A stretch of DNA of 64,000 nt from assembly GCF_025698545.1 (NCBI RefSeq), contig NC_068569.1:4650001-4714000 (forward strand), read 5' to 3'. Shown one piece after another: positions 35,926-46,792 of this stretch (position 1 is the first letter of the stretch; every line of letters begins with the position of its first letter). The notes beneath the pieces are model-generated. The model worked only from the letters and a program-made list of their open reading frames with translations. It had not been told where the DNA came from and made no database searches. The DNA comes from Gossypium raimondii (taxonomy: Eukaryota; Streptophyta; Magnoliopsida; Malvales; Malvaceae). The translations under genes were made by a program, and so were the position numbers.

Positions 35926-38424
35926 TGTAACACCCCTAACTCGAATCCGTCGTCGGAATAGGGTTACGAAGCATTACCGGAGTTGACAAATTAATTATCT
36001 GACATTTCATTTCATCTAGCATTCTTATTTGAAACCAATCAAAATTAAAACATTAATGAGCCAATGTTGGCCAAATTAACTTATACATGTCATTATAACC
36101 AGAATCAAATCATCCAAAATTATCAATAGAACCAATGGATAGTGTGATATATCTCCGACAAGCTTCCAACCCAATCGAGCTTCCGATAATTTGTAGGGTA
36201 AATAAAAACAAATACATAAGCAATGAATGCTTAATAAGCTATGTAGTCTTTAATCATATTAGTTCATTTTAAAATATGAAATCTATACATATCAACGATA
36301 ACCCAATATTGATATCACAATACTCATGAAGCTATATTCATCAACTCACAAGGTGAACAAATCCACAATATCACTTAAACATATTATCCCAAGCTTAGTA
36401 GGATTTATATAACTTTAACTCTTCAAACTTTCCTTATTGTTACTTTATTTCCTTATTTTACTATACCAAGGATACTTTATACAGAATATAGTTCATACAA
36501 ACTTACAGCTAAATTGCAAAAATACCAAGATTTAGGGCATTTTGATAATTTTCTATTTTCCTCAATTTCCACTCGATCTTGATCTAAATTAATAATTTCA
36601 TTCAATTTATTAATTTAGACAATAAAACAATTCATTTATTGTAATTTGGTATTTTTGACATTTTACAAAATTGCCCTTAAAATTTTACTTTTATTCAATT
36701 TAGTCCTTGAGTCCAAATCATGCAAATTAACTATTTTTAATGCAAACCCATGCTAGCAAAATATTCATATATTTTCTCCTCCTCCTCTCCATTCCACATC
36801 CTTAATGTATATAACATGTTTATGTGTAATATTATCTATAATTATACTATTTACTTATGTTCATATCAAAGTTGTCCACGAGTCATAGTTAATAAATTAT
36901 TTATATCTTGAGCTACGGAACTCTGAATTAAGATCCGCTAAATTTCTCTGAAACTAGACTCACATATCTTCCTACCATAAAATTTTTAGAATTTATGGTT
37001 TAACCAATAAGTACAGTTTATTATTTAAAGTAATCCTTATTCTACTGTCTGACAGTTTTGACCCTTCTTCACTAAAAATTAATTATCTCATCATACGGGT
37101 TTCAGATGATGTTCCCGTTTATTTATATTGAAAATATACTCATTAAGAATTTTAAAATATAAATTATAACCCATAATAATTTTTATACAATTTTAATTAT
37201 TTTATAAAGTCAGAACAGGGGATTCCAAAATCACTCTGACCCTGTCTCATAAAAATTCAAATATCTCATAATATGAAATTCTCTTACTTACACCGTTTCT
37301 TCTATGTAAAACTAGACTCAATAAGATTTAATTTCATATCTTATTCAACCTCTAACTCAATTTATACGATTTTGGTGAATTTTCAAAGTCAGACTACTGC
37401 TGCTGTCCAAAACTGTTTTAGTATAAAATGTTGATAACCAAATTTATAACACCCTCCTTTCCTATCTCTACAATATTTCCCATCACTTCCTCTTATTTCC
37501 CTTCACTAACATATCAAGAACATAGAACCTTATATAAATAAACTCTACTTTAACATCAATTTCATACTTTTTCAATAATATCAAACTCATAAATATATTG
37601 AAATCTTGATGTTCTTACCTTGTCCTATTGATTTCAATATTTAACTTGATTTTCTCTCTCCTCAAACTTCTATTTCTTGGATCTAACTTGATATTCTAGC
37701 TCCCCATAGTCTCCTTATTAATTTTCTCTCTTGGTGGCTATGGAATTTTTTTTGATTTCTAAGTGAAAATGGTGAATTTTTGGTGAAAGGACCAAATTGT
37801 AAAGAAAAAAAATTTCTTTCTTTCTTTTTCTTCTCGCGTTGGAGGCATGAAAAGATGAAAAATTATCTTCATCTTTCCTCCCTTTTATATTAATCATTTA
37901 ATAATAAAATAATACTAAAAATTTTAATAAAATATTAATTAAATAACATTTATCTAATTAATTAATTAAAAATATCACCATCATCATCATTACCTTCTAG
38001 AGTTCTCTCTCTTTCTAATTGACCATTTTGCCCTTATGATCTTTTACAATTCCATCCTTGAGCCATTACTTAATTTGGTAAAATTGTGAATTAGTCCCTC
38101 ATAATTCTTCACCTATTCAATTTGGTCCTAATTCATCCATTTTCCTTAGTTTCTAGATCATTCCACCCTTAAAATATTTGCACTATTGGTCATTCAAAAT
38201 TTTCATTTTTACACTTTAACCCCTCAAATTTTGAGTATTTACTCTTGGGCAACAAAACTTTTCTCACTTTTGCGATTTAATCCTTTATTGCATTAATATG
38301 TCATAATATACTTCCCAATATTGACATAACTCAAAATTTCCCTTATTGTTACTTTATTTCCTTATTTTACTATATCAAGGATACTATCTTACTTTCTTCT
38401 TGTAGTAATTTTCGAGGTATTATA
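35926..38424. mobile_element. Solo-LTR-like retrotransposon fossil, ~2.5 kb
   Basis: The element starts TGTAACACCCCTAACTCG and ends GAGGTATTATA. It is flanked on both sides by the 5-bp duplication CAAAT (35921-35925 and 38425-38429). It carries LTR-typical phrases such as TTCAATTTAGTCCTTGAG and no coding region, so a solo long terminal repeat of a cotton-type Ty3/gypsy element is the best reading. A ~50-bp segment recurs inside it (36428-36478 and 38338-38390), and a diffuse series of related sub-repeats lies at about 36890-37400. It is a broken fossil with no internal domain. Age cannot be set without a paired LTR. Confidence 0.65.
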
Positions 38425-38429
38425 CAAAT

Positions 38430-39004
38430 TCAATAATTTTGTTATAAAAAGACATTACAAATATATATTATATTTAATAATATGATGAAAGAAAATGATT
38501 TAGTTGATTTAAATTTTTTCTATATATTATAAATTATAGATATGGACAATAATAGATATAATAATTCCAAATCAATTTTGTCTCTCGATTCACGTCTATT
38601 TCAACATTACAAATTGCGCTTCAATTGATTAACCCAAACACTATTCAGTACTGATTTAAAGAAAAGAAAGCATATTTTGTTCATTTAAAATTGAAGTTAT
38701 ACAATTTTTTAATAAAATAGAATTTTAAATTCACATTGATGATAAATTATGTATTTTATACAATAAATATAGAGAAGGAAGCAAATAAGCTAAGAGAAAA
38801 TAAATTTTAAAGATATAATAATGTTCATCTCCCGTTTAAGTAAAATCTATTTTAAAATTTAAATTAAGATCATTATCAATTTGAGACATTTGGGTCTAAA
38901 GTTTGAGTATTTCAAACTGGGCCATTGTAGTTTGGAATCATTCTGAGCTATTTCATTTTAAAATCAGTTTTAAATTTGAATACTTTTGAGTTTAAATTAT
39001 TTTA
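38430..39004. other. Duplicated intergenic flank, left part
   Basis: From about 38640 this stretch is related to 41390-41640 (shared CATATTTTGTTCATTTAAAA and GTATTTTATACAATAAATA-like words). It is part of a segmental duplication. No gene was found. Confidence 0.45.
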
Positions 39005-39306
39005 TGTAACATTCTCAAAATTGGCTTGGTCGTAAATGATATGAGATAAAATCTTACGAAATAAGGTATAAGATGAAAGAAAATAAAAGTTGTAATATAT
39101 CAAAAGAGATTTAAACCAAGAAGCATGACATGATGTATTAAAGAAGGGACTAAATCGTAAATTCAATTATTATTGAAATGAGTTAATGACCTATATTAAT
39201 TAAATAATATGATACATTGATCTGAAATTTTCAGTAGTTGCTTCGGCAACGAATGTGACATCCTGATGCCTTGAGTCGGTGACCGGATCGAATATGGGGT
39301 ATTACA
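39005..39306. mobile_element. Small solo-LTR-like fossil, 302 bp
   Basis: The element starts TGTAACATTCTC and ends GGGGTATTACA. It is flanked by the exact 5-bp duplication TTTTA (39000-39004 and 39307-39311). The TG...CA ends and the 5-bp duplication are diagnostic of LTR retroelements. It is non-coding and is either a short solo LTR or a TRIM-type remnant. It interrupts a flank that is continuous in the related copy at 41.4-41.9 kb. Confidence 0.7.
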
Positions 39307-39679
39307 TTTTAAGTTCAGATCATTTCAATTTTGAAATATTTAGATTTGATGTTCAAGTAATTATAATTTTAGATCATTTTGACTTTAAATTGTTTTGGAT
39401 ATAAAAACTAAATTTGTTGACTTTTTTCATAATTAAATTGAGTTAAGTTAATTTTGAATTTGAATAAATTAAATCTTTTTTTTGGATTCAAGTAAGAATA
39501 TAATCATCCTAACAAATTCAATAATTTCGAGAGAAAGAAACACCATATTTAATCCTACCACATATATTCTATCAAGTAATGTTTTCAAAACCGAATTGAT
39601 AATAAAACTAATCAGACCACCAGTTTTCGGTACGATCAATCTGACTGCGAATTCAATAGGTGTAAGAATAAAAGATATA

Positions 39680-41230
39680 AATATAAAACCATAACAAATT
39701 CAAGGATTGTTGATTATAAACAATGATAAAAATCAAAATGCTATCACACAGTTTATTTATTTGGTAGGCTGTAAAAACCTTTTAAGGCATCGAAAATCAA
39801 GGAAATTTTTTAAGGCACTGAAATAAAACAGAAGTAAACTCAAAAGTGAAAACAGCGAAAGAACTGAAAGCCACAAGAAAGCAATGCACACAAAGTGTAT
39901 TGTTACAAATGATGCATCTAGTTGAGCTCCCCAAATGCAACAGTACAAATTGAATTATTGGTATTAGTGTTTATTTACAATATTAGAGTCCTAAAAAACT
40001 CTATACAATCTTTATCCCTTATGATTCACAATATTCACCGTGATAACTCCAGTTTAATTTGAGTGTTTCACTGGACCACCAATGCTTCAAGTAAATGGTC
40101 TTCTTTATATGTTTCATGAATCAGGCCAATTCAAGTTAATTAAACGAGTCTCATTTAATCAATTGACTTCCATAAAACATTTTGTGCGCATTTGCCAAGA
40201 GTTTTGATTCGCAGTCCATGATATATGCCTATAGCGTGACCTAGCCTTAACCCTGTGTTCATCTTGGACGAGAGTCTAGTAGGGATGTTCCAACAATTAA
40301 CTGAATCGAACTAGTATTAACAGAATTAATTGAATTGTATAATCCTTTAACCGTTAACTGAACCGAAATTTTTTCAAAAAATTAACCAAACTAAAACATT
40401 TCGATTAATTTAGTCGGTTAATCAAATTAACCAAAATTTATATGTTTTATTTTTTTGGTTAAAACAAGTATAAAACATATAAAAAAAATACATTAATAAT
40501 GTTCATTTGTCTTGAAAGTTAATGGAATTAACCGAAATTTTAAGTCTTGAAACATTACATAATTAAAAACATTACATAATTAAGTTCGGTTAATTACCCT
40601 ATTTCAAACCAAATTAACCGATAATCAAACTTCTAAAAATTCATTAACCGATCTCTGACCAAATTAAATCGTTTTACCGACCGATTAATTAAATTAGATC
40701 AATTCGATCGATTAATTTAATTTTAACTGAAATTTATGGAACACCCGCAACCTTTTTGTAGGACCTGAAAAATGGAAATTATTATATAATGTGATGTCAA
40801 CACATAATCTTAATCCTCAAAGCGAGAGTAAGGTACTTACCTGAACAGTGGGATGGAGGGGCGTGTCCATAACCAAATGGCTTATTAAAAGAGAAAACCA
40901 AATTGCACTCCCACTTACTTATGTATATTAATTTTAATTTGAACAAGTATATACCAAATGAGAGATGAAATGAAATCTTAATTTTCAGGACACCGTCAAA
41001 TTGAATGGTCTATTTGGTCAATGAATATGTCGAAGTCCTAGGGACCCTAAAACCCCAGTTTTGGTGTGAGAAGAAGCACAAGTCTCCTCTTATCTTTGTG
41101 CCATAAAAATTAATCGATTTTGTACGTTAATCTCTCTGTCTTTATTATTTTGCCCCTTGAACCACGTCTAGTTCAACACTAGACATTCTCTCGTTTATGG
41201 ACCACACCTTCCCCTATCATCTTCGGATTT
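39680..41230 (-). pseudogene. Second gutted copy of the protease gene 4 locus
   Basis: 39680-39775 matches the 3' flank of gene 4 at 32038-32135 (shared AAAATCAAAATGCTATCACA-like and CACAGTTTATTTAT words). 40735-40990 matches the start of its second exon, its intron, part of exon 1 and the leader (33541-33880). The shared words include ACACCCGCAA, CTTAATCCTCAAAGC, TACCTGAACAG and AGAGATGAAATGAAAT. Between them the catalytic-domain coding sequence is missing, and a repeat (40285-40735) occupies part of the gap. 41060-41230 resembles the gene 4 promoter side. It is a broken tandem duplicate. Confidence 0.65.
40285..40735. repeat. AT-rich repeat with many GGTTAATTC/TTAACCGA words
   Basis: It holds alternating TTAACCGA and CGGTTAAT words on both strands, similar in style to common plant non-autonomous repeats. 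It is inserted where the protease coding region would be in the relic copy. I cannot name a family. Confidence 0.45.
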
Positions 41231-42551
41231 AATCTTTCCTAGCAAAATCACACTCTGATGGCCAAAGAAGGGGGATTTATAATATATTTAAATATTAAGT
41301 TGAGTAACTTGGACGTCAAGACCTAATGATGGATTTCAAAAATACGGGGAAGACCCGATTGTTCATTTGTTAAAGGGAAATAAACAACGATATAGAAAGT
41401 ATATTTTGTTCATTTAAAATTTGAAGTTATGTTTAATTCGTGACACACTGTATTTTATGCAATGAATACACAAAAAGGAGAAAAAAAAACTAAGATAAAA
41501 TGTCTTCTTTATTCTCTTCAATAAATAAAATGTTGATCACTCATTAAGTAAAATATATTTCATGAAATATATAAAGTAACATACAAGTTAATTTTGGATC
41601 AAATCAATTTGAATCAGTCAATTTAAATTTTAAAATAATTTTAATTATTTTGTTCGAGTAATTAATGGTTGGAGACAATTAGGCTTACGGTTTGAATTTT
41701 TCTAATCGAATTATTATGGCTTTGAATCATTCAATCTTTATCACTTTTGGTTCAAATCGTTTTGAGTTTGAAACATTCGAATTTGAAGCTCAAATGATAA
41801 TTATTTCAAATCATTCCAAATTCAAATTATAAAAGATTTAATTTATTAATTTTTATTATTAAATTAAATTAAATTCAACTTAATTAAATCGGATTTTTGA
41901 ATTCAAATAAAAATATGATTAGAATGTCTAGTACTATTTTATGTAGGTGAAGATTATTAGGATCGTGGTTAAGACCTAAGAGTCGAACTTATCATACTGC
42001 TAAAGAAAACCTAATGACTCAGAATGAGCAGGCAACTGGTCAGGCCCAAAAAAACGAACCTAAGGCCTTTAGGCCCATGCCTTGAACGACCACACACTAC
42101 TCAACGAAGGATCACCTAGTATGAAGCATAGTAGCGAGATCTGATTGAAGTTGCAGAGGTATAAGACTAAATAAAAGATTGGGAATTTCATTGAAGATGC
42201 AACTTAATGTTCATGTGAAGAGAGCCGGTGATGAAGATAGCGCATAAGTGGATATATAGAGGAATCTATCTTCTTCTTCCTCAAAGAATGCACACAGACA
42301 ATACAATAACAATGCAATTAGTTTTTTGGTGAAGAGATGCAAATATTAAGAACAAGAAACAAATGTGTTAAACATTTAAGTCCATCCATGCATTTGCAGT
42401 TTAAAAAATGGCATTCTTTTCTCATTACAAAAAATGGGAACCCATTTGCTATTGATCTTATTATCTACAAAACTCCTCCAAAAAGGGACCCGAATTATCG
42501 TAACGTGGAAAAAGAAAAGAAGGAATTAAAATTAAAAGATAAAAAATGGTT

Positions 42552-42674
42552 TTGAGATTAACCCCCGTCGCATCATTTGTCATTAGCATCGCCACCGCTG
42601 GCTTTTATGGTGTTTAACCTTTGAAAGTCCAGTTCTACGGCCCGTCTCTCTCTGAATCGATGGCGTAAGTGCGT
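42552..42674 (-). repeat. Tandem duplicate of the 3' end of the DUF1336 gene
   Basis: This stretch repeats 42680-42797 at a spacing of 116-121 bp. It includes CATCATTTGTCATTA at 42571 versus 42687 and GATGGCGTAAGTGC at 42659 versus 42780. The copy carries its own version of the last codons (..NDK and stop) but lies beyond the functional stop, in the 3' UTR. Confidence 0.8.
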
Positions 42675-42688
42675 TAACCTCCGCCCCA

Positions 42689-43627
42689 TCATTTGTCATT
42701 ATCATCGCTTTCGCCATCATCAGATTTATGGTCATTTACCTTACAAACTCCTATTCCACGCCCAGCCGCTGTTTGAACCGATGGCGTAAGTGCATCAACT
42801 ACGGTCGCAGACGACATCTCCATCTTACTAACTCTAACCGCACCGATTAATTTTTCCGGCAACTCATCCTCGGTCTGTCCTTCCACTACAAATCCCATAT
42901 CGATTACTACGCTCGTCGCGCATCCCAATGCGAGGTGTAGAATCGCGTTGGCAACCGCCGAGCTAGCAACGTCAACGTCAATCTCCAAGTAATTATCTCC
43001 TCTATGATAATTACACGTCAAAGCTTTACCTATCAAGCACGCCGCATAGTTGCCCACCGCTTTTTTGACGATCCACGGTCCTTCAACAATCCGGTTAACC
43101 ATCTTCAACCGTTGGTTCCGGAAGGCATCATCTCCATTGACGAACCGGTAAAGTAACGAACCGGGAGGGATAGGATCCTCTGTGGCAAAATAAAAAACAG
43201 CACTATACAGATCTTTACCGGGGACCTGGATATTGACGGCGAAAATAAAGCTTTTCATAGATTGGCCATCGGATTGAGCTTTTCGGAGGGCGTTAGAAAC
43301 ACGATTATCAGGACGGGCGAGTACGTTATCGAGCTTGGAATCGGACTTGAGCCAGTCCATACCAATGGGAGAGAGTAAATAATCGCCGGCGGGGCATTTT
43401 TGACGTTTGGTCAGGTAGCTTTGAGAACGGAGATAGAAGAGATCACCCGGGGGAGAAGACCAACCGTTGGTTCCGTTATTAAGGTCGACTTGTTGCAAGG
43501 CTCCACCATTGATTGAATCAGCCATCCAATCGGGAATCGATGTAGCGTCAGCCGTTGAACAGGTTATAGAGTATTTATCGGCGAATTCCTTGGCGGATCC
43601 CCGGTCTTTTTGCTCAGTCTGGCACAT
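42689..43627 (-). CDS. Short DUF1336 protein (EDR2 C-terminal domain)
   Basis: This protein belongs to the plant DUF1336 family, named after the C-terminal domain of ENHANCED DISEASE RESISTANCE 2. The biochemical role of the short form is not established. The intronless frame gives 312 aa from the ATG at 43627. Family landmarks run from IPDWMADSINGG (about residue 31) through VDLNNGTNGWSSPPGD, SPIGMDWLKS, VNIQVPGKDLYSAVFYFA and GNYAACLIGKALTCNYHRG to VIDMGFVVEGQTEDELPE. The domain therefore fills almost the whole protein. The acidic tail ends DDGESDDNDK. The frame stays open upstream to 43780 without an ATG, so an upstream exon or another start is possible. The last ~40 codons and stop are tandemly duplicated downstream (42552-42674). 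There is no N-terminal START or PH domain, unlike full EDR2. Confidence 0.88.
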   Translation of the reverse strand: MCQTEQKDRGSAKEFADKYSITCSTADATSIPDWMADSINGGALQQVDLNNGTNGWSSPPGDLFYLRSQSYLTKRQKCPAGDYLLSPIGMDWLKSDSKLDNVLARPDNRVSNALRKAQSDGQSMKSFIFAVNIQVPGKDLYSAVFYFATEDPIPPGSLLYRFVNGDDAFRNQRLKMVNRIVEGPWIVKKAVGNYAACLIGKALTCNYHRGDNYLEIDVDVASSAVANAILHLALGCATSVVIDMGFVVEGQTEDELPEKLIGAVRVSKMEMSSATVVDALTPSVQTAAGRGIGVCKVNDHKSDDGESDDNDK

Positions 43628-43780
43628 GATATTTTCTTCTCGTCGTTCTTTCACCTGACCTTTGAATGAGGCAGAGATTGAAGGGTGGCGATCTGTAGAG
43701 TGAGGGGAGTGGCTGTCGTGATCAACAGGTTTGGAAGAAAGTGCCCCTGGATTTCCCCCCGAAACTACGGCACAGCCACT

Positions 43781-46397
43781 TTATTTACCACGGGGAAGGG
43801 CACCGATGGCTGTAACCTATCAGATCCCTGATCCGATATGCAAATTTATAATCCTTCAATTCTAATTGGGTTTGGTTTCTTATTTATACTGTAATCGAAT
43901 AGGTTTAATGCACTACTAACTCTCGTCATTGTGCACCTTAACCCGATGCGATCCACAAATACGAGAAATTTTTTTTTTTGTTTTCAAAAAGTATTATTTT
44001 TATTCCTAAAATTAAAATAATTGGTCATTACCATTTTAATTTTATTTATCATACGTTAATATTTAGTTACATTAAATAATATAAAAAACAGTGATTAAAC
44101 CTTAAAAATCAGAATTTAAAAATATTCATTGGTGACATTATCTCTAGTAATAAAAATAGGAAAAAGGGGCATAAAGGACAATGACACTAATGAAATTTGC
44201 TGAAGAAGTAATAAAATTGCAGGCAACATTAGAGTTGTACACGCTCGAAAAGTAAGTGAGTTTGGACAAAAATTTAAGTTTGAAAAATAGGTTTAGATAA
44301 AAAATAAAATCTATTTTCTAAACGCGTTAAGCCTCACGTAAATATTTTTACTCGGGCTTGGCCCGGCCTGGCTTGAATTTTAAAAAAAAAAAACTATTAC
44401 ATTTTTTTACGGTTTTGCCACTATTTTTGATTATTTTGCTATCGTTTTGCTATTTTATTGCTACTATTTTGTTGTTATTGTTTAGATATTGTATAACTCT
44501 TATTTTATTATTAATTTTGACACTATTTTAGAAGTATTTGCTTGCTAAGTTGCACTTATCTTAATATTATTTAAGTATATATATAAATATTTATTTTAAT
44601 ATTTTTAGTATATTTGATGTATTATATTTTTTAAATTTATTTTTATATAAAAGACTAATTTTTTTTAATACAAACGGACTGAAATTCAAGTTTTAACATT
44701 TTATTCGGACTAAATTTATACAAAATTGTAGGCTTATTTCTCAAGTTGAACCAGACTTAAAAATTTAGCCTATATTTTTTCTTGGCCCAATCCATGGAAC
44801 TCTAGGCAACGCATATCACGGGCTATTCTTTCAAACGAAAACATCACCAGGCTATTCTTTGAGAACCACACGTGGTATCATGGACCCACAACTTATATCA
44901 GCAAGGTGGATTTTTAATTTTTAATTTTTCTTAACTTGAGATATCTGTAACTCTAAGCCACGACTAATCTATATGTTATCACACTTGTAGTCTACCATCA
45001 TCTCTAGGACAGATTTTTATTTACTTCTTTTTTGTTGGCTTGCTGATTTTGATACGAATAAGGAAATGATATGCATTCACGGTTAGTATTATATTATTCT
45101 TGTTATTATAATATGGATGAAAGAGAGTTAATCGTAACTTGGGTGAAAGGAGAGAGAATAGAGGGAGAAGGTCCACATTAATCATCATGTCAAAGTTTAG
45201 TTGGGTTCGTATTTGCCCCCTGGTGAGTGGGAGTTGCATATAGACATACTCTATGATAGATGTATGCAAATGTACATCTATTGAGCCACGTGTCATTTCG
45301 TTAAGCTTGAAAGTTTGCCCTAGATAAGATAGTTGGCCTTGGCGAGATGGATATTTGGCGAGGCCTTCTCTCGAACGATGTTTATTATCTGACATTATCT
45401 CATTAAAAATATAAATAATTTTTTAAATGAGGTAATGTTAGATTGGCAGATAATGTATGTGTATCTACATATTATCAAAATAAGGAAACAAAAAAGATGT
45501 TAAAAAAGATAGTATTCCAAAACAGTAAAGCAAGAAAGGCAGGAAATCTATCCGACTGATGAGGGTAAAAGCGCAAAGGCAAATTCTAAAAACATCTGGA
45601 ACAACAATGCACAAACATGGAATATGCAACAAATATAATGTTGAGTAAAGCAGCGGTTACATGACAGGTTCACAAACTGTAACCTGACAATGAACACAGA
45701 TTTCTATGATGATTGTATCCATGGAATGGACCCAATTAAGATGATGAAAGCTTCATTCCTTATATCTTCTTACCCTCTTCAAATGCAAGTGCCATGTATA
45801 TATGGTAGATATAACCCACCGAGAGCAGTTTAAAAGAATTCGCAACTTCTTTCCCTGTCCCACAACTCCCTGTGTTCTTGTAAATAAAAAAACAGAGGTT
45901 TAAATGACAGTCAACCATTAAAGTCAGTATAAAATTATCATAGGCATTTCAGGCAAATATGACATCACAAATATCATATAAAGCACCGCAATACAACCCT
46001 CCTAGCACTGGACCAAGGGAGTATATACATATCAGATAGAATGTCTCTAGCACTTCTCGTTTCACAACAAGAACATACACTAGAAATGAATAAAGGTGAG
46101 GGTGGGAGGGATTTAAAACATTTAATAAACTAAAATGAGCAAATGTAAGTTATATGTATGAATTTATCAAGACTCTGTGGAAACAAAAAGGCAGTTAGAT
46201 TTATATGAAAAGTTTAATAGCAATCTACTTTGATCTAATCACAGTTTCTCCAGATTTGGAAACAGGGGGTTTTCTTTTCCAGATACGATGAATGCTGACG
46301 ATGTAGCAGCAAATTTCCCATCAATCAAAATTTAGTAATTTACTTAACATCAAAGGAAAAGCAGTTTCACAAACCTAATGTCATAAAGTGAAGATTT
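43781..46397. other. Intergenic DNA between DUF1336 gene and small membrane protein gene
   Basis: It holds copy 3 of the dispersed repeat (44240-44800). 45000-45480 carries a 124-codon open frame of no known family. From about 45700 it is probably the long 3' UTR or 3' flank of the small gene. A 39-codon open stretch preceded by a splice-acceptor-like AG lies on the minus strand at 45876-45760. Confidence 0.4.
44240..44800 (+). repeat. ~560-bp dispersed repeat (copy 3 of 3)
   Basis: It has the same order of motifs as 20632-21196: TTCTAAACGCGTTAAGCCTC, GCTTGGCCCGGCCTGGC, GCTTGCTAAGTTGCACTTAT, then a right end with GGCCCAATCC. It is non-coding and well diverged from the other two. Confidence 0.55.
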
Positions 46398-46669
46398 TTA
46401 GTGCGTCTTTCGTCTTTCGGGTTGATTGTCAGTAGCTAGTCTGAAAATCCAGTAAACCTACAAAACAAGTAAAACAATAAATCAAATATCTACAGTGCAA
46501 ACAATACGATACCGATTAGAAATTTAAGAAAAAAAAAAAAACGTTGACATATGAAGAATGAAGGGCGAGGGATTACCAAAGCGAAGACATGAGCAGCTAT
46601 AATGATAACAACCAACATTGGTACCAAATCCAGAAACCAAGGGTTCAAAGGTTCCATTTCCTTGGCCAT
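46398..46669 (-). CDS. Small one-pass membrane protein of unknown function
   Basis: Two exons, 46669-46577 and 46457-46398 on the minus strand, join in frame to 50 aa. The sequence begins MAKEMEPLNPWFLDLVP, continues into one hydrophobic segment of about 20 residues (VPMLVVIIIAAHVFALVYWIF), and ends in a basic, polar tail (PERRKTH). I prefer the ATG at 46669 because it sits in a good context (A at -3, G at +4) and places a tidy N-terminus before the membrane span. An in-frame upstream ATG at 46792 would add 41 residues that look like translated leader. I do not recognise a named function. A small membrane-protein gene occupies the matching position beside an ABC1 kinase in Arabidopsis (around At5g24980) as I recall it. 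The gene is divergently arranged with the ABC1K gene, about 0.85 kb from ATG to ATG. Confidence 0.65.
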
Positions 46670-46792
46670 TTCACTTGCTGAGACCGGAAAATTTGGAGGC
46701 ACGATCTTCCTGATAAGCCCTAGAGCCTGGGTTTTCAAATTTTTACACACTGAGCTGACGGGGTGGGTGGGTGGGCCACTAGATTTCTTCAA

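Larger units (their letters stand above)
39312..42551. other. Duplicated flanks and relic, no intact gene
   Basis: It contains the right part of the duplicated flank (to about 39500), the gutted protease copy (39680-41230), a repeat rich in TTAACCGA words, and the second copy of the duplicated flank (about 41390-41940). 41950-42300 is unassigned. Confidence 0.45.

Noticed and set aside
45021-45395. 124-codon minus-strand open frame
   Set aside because: The composition is like translated non-coding DNA. No motif, signal or family match is seen.
46670-46792. 41-residue N-terminal extension of the small membrane protein
   Set aside because: An in-frame ATG exists, but the extension looks like translated leader and the downstream ATG has the better context. 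Not excluded.
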